Positions 13,501 through 25,500 of a stretch of 64,000 nt of DNA are shown piece after piece. The stretch is from the NCBI GenBank assembly GCA_946811185.2, contig OX328101.1:15608122-15672121 (forward strand), given 5' to 3'. The position numbers were made by a program, and so were the translations under genes. Under the pieces are notes generated by a model. It was not told the origin of the DNA and ran no database searches. It was given only the letters and a program-made list of their open reading frames with translations. Position 1 is the stretch's first letter, and each line of letters starts with the position of its first letter. The DNA comes from Hippopus hippopus. Its lineage: Eukaryota > Mollusca > Bivalvia > Cardiida > Cardiidae.

Positions 13501-16500
13501 TGCACTGCAATCCGTATTATTGCAACAAACACACATGCCAAGTTTCAAGTCAATCGGACTGGAGATGACAAAGTTATGCTCCAGACAAGCAGAAAATGCT
13601 GTAAAAATGACTATCAAAGGGAAATAACTCAAAGACAGCATGAGGTAGAGTTATGGTTCTTTCGCACTGCACTCCGTATTATTGCAACAAACACACATGC
13701 CAAGTTTCAAGTCAATCGGACTGGAGATGACAAAGTTATGCTCCGGACAAAAACTGGACGCCGCCTGCCAACCCACCCGCCCGCCATGGGTGATCCCGTA
13801 ATACGTCCCGTCTTCGATGGGCGTATAATAACTCAAAAATTAAGCATGCAAGAGTTATGATTCATTTGCACTGCACTCCCCCTTAATGAGATCTATCCAC
13901 CCATGAAGTTTCATAACCGTAGCTAGCATAGTTTTGGAGATATGCGTTGGACAAAATTCAAGTATGAATATAAACAAAGGGAAATAACTCAAAAATTAAG
14001 TAAGCAAGAGTTATGATTCCTGTGCACTGCACTCCCCCTTGATAAGATCTATCCACCCATGAAGTTTCATAACCTTAGCTAGTATAGTCTTGGAGATATG
14101 CTCCGGACAAAATTCAAGTATGAAAAAAAACAAAGGGCAATAACTCAGAAATTAAGGAAGCAAGAGTTATGATTCCTGTGCACTGCACTCCCCCTTGATG
14201 AGATCTATCCACCCATGAAGTTTCATAACCGTAGCTAGTATAGTTTTGGAGACATGCTCCGGACAAAATTCAAGTATGAAAAACAACAAAGGGCAATAAC
14301 TAAAAAATTAAGCAAGCGAGAGTTATGATTCCTGTGCACTGCACCCCGCCTTGATGAGATCTATCCACCCATGAAATTTCATAACCGTAGCTAGCATAGT
14401 TTTGGAGATATGCTCCGGACAAAGAATGGGGACGCCGCCCGCCCGCCACGGGTGATCCCATAATACGTCTTGTCTTCGATGGGCATATAAAAAGAGAAAA
14501 TGCTGGTTACATTTTCTCCTTTTCCCACAGTGTTTTCTACCATATTAAAGACAGAAATGGTCATTTTAGCAACATTCTGTCATCTGCAAATGCTTTCAAT
14601 TTGGCCCAGTCCAAAATTTTGTTGTTTGGTAAGGAGTTAATTGGGAAGTAATAGTTAAAACTAGAGCTGTCACTGAATGTGACTTAATACCCCCGCCAGC
14701 GCTTTGACAGAAACAGGCAATTTAACAAAAAATTTTCTAAGTTCAAGGGGAGATTACCCTTGAATCATAGGGAGTTGATGATTGAAAAACTGCGTCTTGC
14801 ACAACTTCAGTATATGATCAATGTATTAACAAACTTTCAATACAATAGCAGCAAAACTGTAGGAGGAGTTTGCGACACAAAATTACTAGTATTTTGTACA
14901 CAGACGGACACACGGACGGACAGACAGGCTGATTCCAGTATACCTCCGAAAACATTCGTTTTGCGGGGGTATAATAATACATTTTGGTGTACACATATAA
15001 AATATATGTCAAATTTGCAGACAAAAAATACATGTTTTCCCATTTCTCAAAAGCTAAAAAATGTCAAATAGAACTTTAAATCCTTTGACTCAATGTATTT
15101 CTGCGGGCTTATATCATCTTTATACAACAACAGTGTTAACTGGATCATGTACATGGTATCAGTAATGTGATATCATCTTTATTAAGAGCCCAAGTTTAAA
15201 AATGCCAAAAATTCCCACATGAAATGTTTGCATTTCTGTGGGTTTACCACCTTTAAAATTTCACAGAGAAATTATGATTTTAGCCGTAAAACCTTTGATT
15301 ACAATTTACAGAAAAATTTCTATGATCCAGTAAGCTACATGTAAGAAAGAAAGATCTCACCTGTATATCAGCCACGGTCATTTCCAGAGTTTCTGCACTT
15401 GGGGAGGATTTGTAGTTCAAAGTGATATTTTTCAACACTAAATAGACTAACTCTTCAGGTACAGAATTGACCAATGAAATACCAATACCACCTTTAAGAT
15501 TCAGGTCAAGCTGAAAAACACAGCATACGTTTGTAAAGCATTCAGTCAAAGTTTTTCATAAGAAAATAAGGTAATGTTGCGATGACATTTGTGTTGTTTC
15601 TTCTTTCTTCTTTCAAATTTATATTCAGATTAGTGAAAAAGTAATACTTTTACTAATTTTCCTCAAAATTTGCTCCATGGAAATCTAGGAATTCTCACAA
15701 AAATGTTTACACTTCTGAAGGTAGAACCCTTGTTAACAAAATACCAACCCAGGACCTCTGGTCTCTGAGGCTGATGTTCTACCCTAACACCATTCCCTCC
15801 CAAAAATATTTCATAATTCATTTTTTCAAGTATATGCAGTTTGACCTATTTACTTCTGATATTTGAGACAAATTCTCTCTTCATCTGAATAATATTTGCC
15901 TATGACATTTTTTCCTTCCTTGCCTAAAAGTGCAGACTAAACTAGGTATTAGACTTTATGAAAAAAAAAGAACCAGAAAAAAATGAATAGATAAAACTTC
16001 TACCTCAATATTTCTCTTCACAGGTTTTTTCCTTTTTGCATTCGTTTTGTGGTTCAGTGATTCCTCATAAATTTCCCAGTCTTCCGAATCCAAGGGTTTC
16101 TTATGAACAATAGACTAGAGAAGGCAAAAGAAAGGCAAGTAAAAATTCGTTATGTCAGTTTTCAGTTCAAAATATTTCTGGGCTACACTTAGACCTACAA
16201 CAAGAGGGCCATGATGGCCCTGAAATCACTCACCTGAGTCATTTGACCAAACATGACCCATTTTCAATCTCTTTTGAGATATTATGACAAACATTCTACC
16301 AAGATTTTCATGAGTTATTGACCCGAAATGACCCACTTGCAAACTGGTGCAAGACCAACATTCTGACCAAGTTTCATGAGTATTGCATTAAAAATGAGGC
16401 CTCTAGAAAGTAAACAAGGTTTTCCAAGATTTTACCTAGTGACCTAGTTTTTGATCCAACATTACCCATTTTCGAACTCTTTCAAGATATTATCAAGACA

Positions 16501-19500
16501 AACATTCTGACCAACTTTTAAGAGTTTCGGACTAAAAATGTGGCCTCTACAGCATATACAAGGTTTTTCTAAGATTTGGCCCAGTGACCTAGTTTTTGAT
16601 CAGACATTACCCATTATCAAACACTTTTGAGATATCACTAAGACAAACATTCTGACCAAGTTTCATGAGTATTGGACTGAAAATGTGGCCTCTAGAGCGT
16701 ACAAAAGGTTTTTCTAAGATTTGACCAAATGACCTAGTTTTTGATGCGACATTACCCATTATCAAACTCTTTTGAGATATCACCAAAACAAACATTCTGA
16801 CCAAGTTTAAAGAGTATCAGACAGAAAATGTGGCCTCTAGAGCATACACAATGTTTTTCCAATTTTTGACCCAGTGACCTAGTTTTTGACCCCACATGAC
16901 CCAAATTTAAACTCATTCAAGGTCTCATCAAGACAAACATTCTGATTGAGTTTCAGGAGTATCGGACTGAAAATGTGTCCTCCAGAGCGTACACAAGGTT
17001 TTTCTAAGATTCGACCTAGTGACCTAGTTTTTGACCCAACATGACCCATTATCAAACTCGCCTGAGCTATTATAAACATTCTGACCATGTTTCAAGAGTT
17101 CTTGACAGAAAATGTGGTTTCTAGAGCGTACACAAGGTTTTTCTAAGACTTGACCTAATGACCTAGTTTTTGACCCCACATAACCTATTTTTGAACACAT
17201 CCAAGATATCATCCAGACAAACATTCTGACCAACTTTCAAGAGTTTTAGAGTGAAAGTGTGGCTTCCAGAGCGTACACAAGGTTTTCCTAAGATTTGACC
17301 TAGTGACCTAGTTTTTGACCCGACATGACCCATTTTCGAACTCGTCCGAGATATCATCAAGACAAACATTCTGACCAACTTCCAAGAGTGTTGGACTGAA
17401 AATGTGGCTCTAGAGCGTACACAAGGTTTTTCTAAGATTTGACCTAGTGACCTAGTTTTTGACCCGACATGACCCATTTTCGAACTCGTCCAAGATATCA
17501 TCAAGACAAACATTCTGACCAACTTTCAGGGGTGTTGGACAGAAAATGTGGCCTCTAGAGCGTACACAAGGTTTTTCTAAGGTTTGACCTGGTGACCTAG
17601 TTTTTGACATGACATGACCCATTTTCGAACTCGTTCGAGATATCATCAAGGCAAACATTCTGACCAACTTTCAGGAGTATTAGACAGAAAATGTGGCCTC
17701 TAGAGCGTACACAAGATTTTTCTAAGATTTGACCTAGTGACCTAGTTTTTGACCCGACATGACCCATTTTCGAACTTGTCCAAGATATCATCAAGACAAA
17801 CATTCTGACCAACTTTCAGGAGTATCGGACTGAAAATGTGGCCTCTAGAGCGTACACAAGGTGAAAAGTTGACGCTGGACGACGGACGCAGCACGATCAC
17901 ATTAGCTCCCCATGAGCACTTCGTGCTCAGGTGAGCTAAAAGAATGTTATTATAATTACAAACTACAGAACAATATCAGTTTTTACTAATATAGAAAACA
18001 CTGTCAGACATGCAGCAAGCACTTGTGACAAGTAATTAAACCTTTATTCAACACTTCTATCTATAGCTCTCAACTGTAGGCATGTATAAAGTTACATTAT
18101 ACAGTAATGGGTTAAGCAACACGGATGTAGTTTAGAAAGGTCCATACTGTCTTAAAATTTTACCAGACCACACAATGTCAGACTTCCAAATTAAAAGCAT
18201 GTGCAGGGAAAATTTTGAGCTAAGATGTTGGGATTTGCCTTAAAAATGGTATCAAACGTGGAAAAAGGAAAAAAATATTAAAGATTTCCCATTCTGTCAC
18301 TTTTTAAAAAAAAGCACTCAGGGTTTTAAAAACACTTATTGTTTGGTAAAAGATTGAGCTGACACTAAAAGAGCAACAAAACTAGTCTCTTCACCCTTAA
18401 CAGAACAATGATTTGCTTTCACAACTCTGAGAAAGAAAATGTCTGAAAACACTGTGGACAAAGGAGGAAAAAAGGTAATGAGGATTTACTCCTATTCCCA
18501 CGTTTTTGACTTTTTCAAAGACAAATCCAGTATGTTGATTTATGTCAAATTTGTCATAAGCAAATGCTTTCAATTTGGATAGGTCTAAAAAGTTGTTGTC
18601 TGGTAAAGACCAGAAACAATGGCTGCACATAAACAATTCATTAATGAAGTCTATGATTTTTCAGTAGCTGCTTATGACAAGTAGCTATTAGGCATAAGTG
18701 GTGGCTAACACAGGTTTAACAGTGTAGACAAGGAATCTCACCCTTTGACTGATATCATTTATCTGTAATACTCTGACTGGTCCATCCATGATCACACGGA
18801 CAGTCAAACACCCACTACCTGGATGGAGTTTCTGACTAGATACACTCATGTGTTTTGGCACTCTCCCATCTTCTGGCCCTGGGCCAAGCATAGCTATTGC
18901 ACCTAAAACATAATTATTATCCCTTTATCTCATTACCCACCAAAAAAAACTTTGAAGCAGAAAATTTTGGAAACATTTTTTTTCAAATAGGGGTAATCAA
19001 CATTGATAAATAAAGATTAAATACATGTAAGACATTGTGGCAAAAGGAGAAATTTTGTATGTTACATTCTACTTTATCAAGGAAAGAAATGATGCGAGAG
19101 AGATTCTTACAAAACACTGCATTCAAATGAGAAGTGCTTTTTATACGTAAAAAGTGAAATAAAGGTAATCAACATTTTTAAAGCCTTCTTCCTCAGGTTC
19201 ATTGAAGAGGATGTTTGGCAAAAGGTTTAAATATTTCCTGTAGTCTGTTCAGATACATTATTTACAGCATGTTTGCATGTATGCAAAAAATTTTGATTTT
19301 TCTTATCAAGTTTAAATGTTTGTACTTAGAAAAAGTATTACCATTTTGTAGGCCTTCCTCCCCATTCAAACACTGGACACAGAAGTTCCCAGTTGTCAGA
19401 CACAGCATACCATTCTGAAACACAAAACATCATACACTAAAAAAAAAACCATTATGTAACAAGAGCTTCGCAGAGCGACGCATATACGCCCGAAGGGGCT

Positions 19501-22500
19501 TGTCAGTGAAATGGGTTAAAGTGAAGGATGTACTGTGAAAGAACAAGACACTGGACAGTTAGGGATCACATATGAGACCATGGAGTTATTTGTTCTTCTG
19601 CACTGCACTTCTCCTCAATTTGATCTATGCACATGTGAAGTACATGTATCATTTTGACACCTCTAATAGTTTTTGAGTTATGCTCCAGACAAAATTTAAG
19701 TAAGAAAAAAATCAAAGGGCAATAACTCCTAAACCATAGGGCCAAAAGTTATAGCTCTAAAACACTGCACTTCTCCTTAATGTCATCTATCAACCTGTGA
19801 AGTTTCAGGTTCATATCTCATGTAGTTTTCAAGTTATGCACTGGACAAAATTTGAGTGAGAAAAAAAAAAATACTGTAAAAATGAAGATCAAAGTGTAAT
19901 TACTCAAAATCCGCGCTAGGTAGAGTTATTGTTCTTGCGCACTATGCTCTGTAATATTGCAACAAACATGCATACCAAGTTTGAAGTCCTTCTGACTTGA
20001 GATGACAAAGTTATATTCCAGACAAGCACTAAATGCTGTAAAAATGACGATCAAAGGGAAATAACTCAAAGACAGCACGAGGTAGAGTTACAATTCTTGT
20101 GCACTGCACTTCCAAATATTGCAACAAATAAGCATACCATATTTCAAGTCATTCCTACTTAAGATGACAAAGTTATGCTCCGGACAAGCAAGAAATGCTA
20201 TAACAAGAGGGCCATCATGGCCCTGTATCGCTCCACTGGCTTTTTAACCCCTTACCACACAAATCAAAGTGTTAATGACCCTGAAAGAGAAGGCTTTCAA
20301 AAACATCGTGAGCAAAGGACACCATGTTGTCAGCCAGTATTTTCTCCTTTTCCCACAACGTTTCCTAACCTGTCAGAAATAGTCATTTAAGCTACATTCA
20401 ATTTGTCTTTTTGCAATGGCTTTAAACTTGGTACAGTAAAAAAAAATTGTCATTTCTTAAAGAGTAATATTAACGTATCATGCGCTTAATTGGCATTGAC
20501 AGAGACATACAGCATAAAAAGTCTGTATGGTAATAAACTTACTTTGAAAACATAACCTCCACCCCGCCCACCAAACAAAAACAGTCATATCTTTTTAAAT
20601 GCAAAGATAATGTCAGTGAATACAAGCAGGTTTATTCATTAGCATGAAAGGTAAAGTTCTGAAAAAATTTGAGTGATACAAACCTTATTTTAAATTAAAC
20701 ATTCCATTCATGTGAGCATAACCATTAGCATCAAAATAAATCACTCTCCCTTAAAACAGAACATTTCCTCTCCAAAAAACTTGATTACAAAACTCCAATA
20801 ATGTATAAGTGCATTTTTGATAATCAAGGGAGGTAAATAGTAACAAACTTTATCTTGTATAACAGGAGTTATTTCCCTTGATTACTATTTTTAAATTACA
20901 GTCACTATATAAGCCCATGTTAAACTTGTGATCTCCGGGACAGAGCCAAATTTGACCCCAGAGCTATAATATGAAGGAATTTGATAGAGGTCCATTAGAT
21001 AAAGCTACATGCCAAATTTGGTACCCCTTGCCCTTATGGTTTCAGACAAGAAGATTTTCAAAGATGTTCAATATTTTTCAATTTTGTTGCCATGGCAACC
21101 AGAGTTTATGAAGGGATCAAATTTTTTCAAGAAATTCTAAAGAGGACCATGGCAGGATCATTTCTGTGAAGTTTCATCCAATTTGGATGGGTAGTTTCAG
21201 AGAAGAATAAGTTTGAAAAAAAAGTGGATGGACGGACGGACGACGGACACAGGGCCATGACATAAGCCCGCTGGCCTTCGGCCAGTGGAGCTAAAAATGA
21301 AAATCAAAGGGGGAATAACTCAAAATTTGTGCTAGGAAGAGTTATGGTTCTTGTGCACTGCACTCCATAATTTTTCAACAATCATGTATACAAATTTGAA
21401 GATGTTCAGACTAGAGATGACAAAGTTATATTCCGGACAAGCAGAAAATGCTGTAAAAATGACAATCAAAGGGAAATAACTCAGACAGCACGAGGTAGAG
21501 TTATGGTTCTTTCGCACTGCACTCTGTATTATTGCAACAAACACAAATGCCAAGTTTCAAGTCAATTGGACTGGAGATGACAAAGTTATGCTCTGGACAA
21601 AGAACTATTTTTGTCAATTGTTCTCTACTTTTGATTTACCTCAAAAGAAAAATTTCCTTAAAAATCCATATTTGCTTTGGCTGAGATACATTCATTAACC
21701 CTCAGGCTGCTAAGCACGACTCACTGACCTTATGCAGTGTAGATCAAGATCAGACTGCACAACACATGCAGTCTGATCTTGCATCTACACTGTCCTAAAA
21801 GGATATACGAGGGCTTTTCGATATGTAATGTGTATTGTACCACAGCGCGATAACGCTTTGCACGATTTCGTGGATGATGATACGCTTGAATAGCTCTATT
21901 CAATACCTTTCCAACGATATAAACAAGAGTCTTCAGCTCTACATAGTTTTAAACTTATAGTCATTTCAGTAGAGCTAGTCGTTGACCACTGTTGTAAAAA
22001 TGGTTGGGAAACGGATTAAGAATATTGAAGAAATTAGAGCTTATATAAAAGTTCGCACAAAACTCTGTCATTCGGTAATGCAGATTTTTACTGAATTGGG
22101 GAAAGTTTATGGGTCTGATAAGGTATCTTATGAGACAGTTCGTAGTTGGAGAAAGAAATTTCTGACTGGCACAGAGTCCGTCAAAGATGCAGCAAAATCT
22201 GGCCGACCTGTGACCTTAACAGGCAAGGCAAATGTCTCAAAAGTCAGGGAAATAATTGAAAAAAATGGCAGATACACGATTCGTGATATTGCCAACGCTG
22301 TTGGCATATTGCTATTGCGGGTGCATTTCATTTTGAAGTGTATTTTGAAAGGACGAAAGATTTCTGCCAGATGGATACCTCATATATTGACAGATGACCA
22401 AAAACCAGTACAAGTACAAACCGCTAAGCAATTGCTCAAAATGTTTCCCAAATTCAATCAAAGACAATTTGCAAACATTGTTACTGGTGACAAAACATGG

Positions 22501-25500
22501 GTTCACTATTTCGAACCAGTAAGAAAAATTGGAAACAAAATATGGCTAACTAAACACGGTAGAAGGCCTGTAGTTGCCAAAAGAAGCACAAGCACAAAGA
22601 AGGTTCTTTATTGCATATTCTTCTCATGTGATGGTATAGCCATACAAATTCCGGTGCCAAAGGGCAAAAGTGTTACAGGTCGGTATTACCGAGATGTTAT
22701 ACTAAAAAAGGTCAAGAAATATTATCTTAAACGACGCCCTGTGTCAGGATTTAGGCATGTTCGTCTACTTCATGATAATGCTCCATCACATACATCTGAG
22801 CTTGTGAAGCAATTTTTGAAGTCGGAGAAGGTTACCGTCTTGCCACACCCACCATACTCTCCAGATCTAGCCCCATGCGACTTTTTCCTTTTTCCAAAAC
22901 TTAAAAAGTTCTTATCTGGTCGTCGTTACAAGTCCTGACAAGCCCTTGGCTCAGCCATCAGTCAGTGCCTCAGAGGTCTATCTAAATCAGCGTACCGTGA
23001 CGCATTTCAGAAATGGATTCAGAAATTGAAATTATGTATTTCAAACCGCGGAGAATACTTTAAAGGGATGTAATGTTCATTTCACTATTTGAGTCGAATG
23101 CTTTTGAGATATCGTACAATACACATTACATATCGAACAACCCTCGTATATTTCCTCCAAAAATATCTTTCAAACAGCATTATTTGGGGTTTTTTTTACT
23201 GTCAGCTTGACAATTTCATTTCCGTTATTCAGCAGGGTAAGGGCTTAAAAGCCATTTCTTCATCTTTTTCAAAAACCCACTAATTAAAGTAATTTCCTGA
23301 GAAAGAACTGCTATGAATGGAGATACTCTGAATTTAGTGACTTATCTGTACATATGAAGTGTTGGAAACTTCTTTAATTCCTCTGCCCAGTACAAAAACA
23401 TTTCCTCTACTTAGTAGAAAAATATTTCCAATGATTGGTGGGATAATGAAAATCCACATATCCTGCTTTAAACATTCATGTTTGCTTTTACAATTTTTAA
23501 GAAAAAAGCTGTTTCCTTATCTAAGCCTACTGTATAAGTGGAAATTTTTGTGACATGGAAGTTTCTGCAATTTCGTGAATTTGAAAAATTCACAAACTTT
23601 TCTGTTCACGTATTTTACCACAAGTATACCAAAAAATAACATGTCTTTAATTCGCAAACATTTCCGTATGCAAAATGGCCTCAATTGGTAATTAGCAAAT
23701 TTTTTGACATGCTTATATATTGACGTATACAGTATTTTCTCAAAATTTAGATATATCTAATGAAGAATTACCTTAAACACCCATGTTTGCTTTGCAACTC
23801 TCGTCTTATCAGCCTTTTTCAGCGCCAACGGTACTGGTTTGCCTGGCTGAAGGGCAATGTCTGCAATGTCAAGGACATATCGCTGTCCCGACCTTGTCTT
23901 GGTAGAGCTGCGCAGATCTATTGGCTGACCTAGTCCCTCGTGTTCTAACATACCATCTGAGGTCATACGCCATAGCTGGGATCTTTTACCAGATTCCTAA
24001 AAAGCATACAGTAAAACCCTAATATTGCGAATTTCAGGGGACAGCCAGATCTAATTAGCTGTAAGTATGATAAGTATGAGTATATGGTGCTGATTGGTTG
24101 ATATTTGTAGATGCTAGAGCATAAACAAAGTCAAATATAGCAATTTTTCTAATTCAAGGGCAAATATCTCCAGTTGCTCTGGTCAGATTAGACTCATAAT
24201 CAAACTCATCTGCGATCTTATGGTCATATAAATTTTGACAAAGTTTGGTGCTGATCGGTTGATATTTGTAGATGCTAGAGTGTAAACAAAGTCAAATATA
24301 GCAATTTTTCTAATTCAAGGGCAAATAACTCCAGTTGTTCTGGTCCGATTAGACCCATAATTGAACTCATCCGAGATCTTATGGTCAAATATATTTTGAC
24401 CAAGTTTGGTGCTGATTGGTTAAAAATTGTAGATGCTAGAGTGTAAACAAAAAAATGTAAACAGACGGACGACGGACTGATGACGGACGCCGACGAAAGG
24501 TGAGTGATCACAATAGCTCATCCTGAACACTTTGTGCTCAGGTGAGCTAAAAATGCTGGTTACCAGCATTTACTCCTTTTCCCTCAATGTTTTCTACCCT
24601 TTTAAAGCGAAATTTCCTAATTTGTGCAGTATTTAGTTTGTCATCTGCAAATGCTTTCAATCTGGACTGGTCTAAAACTGTGTTGTTTAGAAAACTCATT
24701 GCTGCTTGCAGAAAGTTCCTAGTCACAGGGAGGCTGGAAAAGGGCTGGGAAAAACAAGCTGCAATAGAGCAAGGAACAGAATTTCAACAATCGCATCTGA
24801 TCACTGATAAACCAAGTGAGCAGATTGCACAAATAGCCACTCACCAGAAACAGCGAAAGAAAAGCTAAATAAGCAAAAAGAACAGCACCAGTCAGAACCA
24901 TACAGCATGTTGATTTATTCACAATATTTTACCATCACCCATGTGTACCACCATTGCACAAAGCTATAAATAGCACCAGCAGGCACCATATGGTACATAC
25001 AGCAGCATTCTCCCTTTGTCCAGGAATACATTTAAAAAGCAAATCTTGGTTGAATTCATTCGAACTCTGAAGGGTTCAAAAAAGAGAATGAATCTAGTCA
25101 GGGACATAGGATGTCAGAAAGTCAAAAAAGCACCTCTCCAAAGTCAAGCAAAGAAACAAGCACACCTCGAATGGTTTCTTTCCAGCAAACATCTGTTTAT
25201 ATGTAATCTAAGTACAAAATCTTGTTTACCTTTTTCCTGAAGATAACATGATTGTCATGTTCACAGTCCAACACAAGTTTTCTGTGTCCAAAATCTGTGT
25301 AGGAACTTCCAGTTCTGTAATACAATACCACTTATTACCTCCTGAACACAACTTACTACTTTGCTGCAGACTACTTTATAAAAACAGGTCACTTAAAAAA
25401 CAATCTGCCAAGAGAAGAAATTGCTCCTAAAATGAAATCAAACTTTGGTTCATGTTGATTATTCATCTTTCATAAAGATGTCTGCTATATATAATTCAGC

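Larger units (their letters stand above)
11975..14490 (+). mobile_element. tandem-array Helentron-like element, bounded by host MITE
   Basis: Starts ACAAGAGCGGCAAATTGTCG with subterminal GATATGCC and ends GGGCATATAA, so ATATGCC and GGCATAT are subterminal inverted repeats. Inside are two arrays, of about 162-bp and about 156-bp units. No protein is encoded; long frames here are read-through of the repeats. Boundaries are set by the interrupted MITE. Confidence 0.8.
11913..14640. mobile_element. TTAA MITE split by a 2.5-kb insertion
   Basis: Left arm at 11913-11974, right arm with half the core at 14491-14640 ending GGAGTTAA. The two halves are rejoined in register if 11975-14490 is removed. 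Confidence 0.8.
19459..21690 (+). mobile_element. tandem-array element, host of nested insertion
   Basis: Starts ACAAGAGCTTCGCAGAGCGA with subterminal ATATACGCCC. Units of the GCACTGCACT and TTATGCTCCGGACAA type run to 20202 and resume at 21295, where the interrupted unit joins in register. No 3' end is seen; the array stops at about 21600. Confidence 0.75.

Noticed and set aside
13078..13860. 260-residue open frame on the plus strand
   Set aside because: It is a read-through of about 162-bp tandem units, which are a multiple of 3 in length. The repeated peptide has no family resemblance and the frame lies inside a non-coding array element.
14880..14960. GACGGACA / CCGACCGA-type short tracts as microsatellite or regulatory sites
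   Set aside because: They recur just before the 3' ends of several array elements (14890, 21230, 24465, 55890, 59385) and are part of those elements.
16607..17812. Series of overlapping minus-strand frames of about 70 residues with similar sequence
   Set aside because: They recur every 145 bp with the array unit. Repeat translation, not a repeat protein.
12180..17900. CRISPR-like arrays
   Set aside because: Units of 145-165 bp with no unique spacers, in a spliced animal gene.
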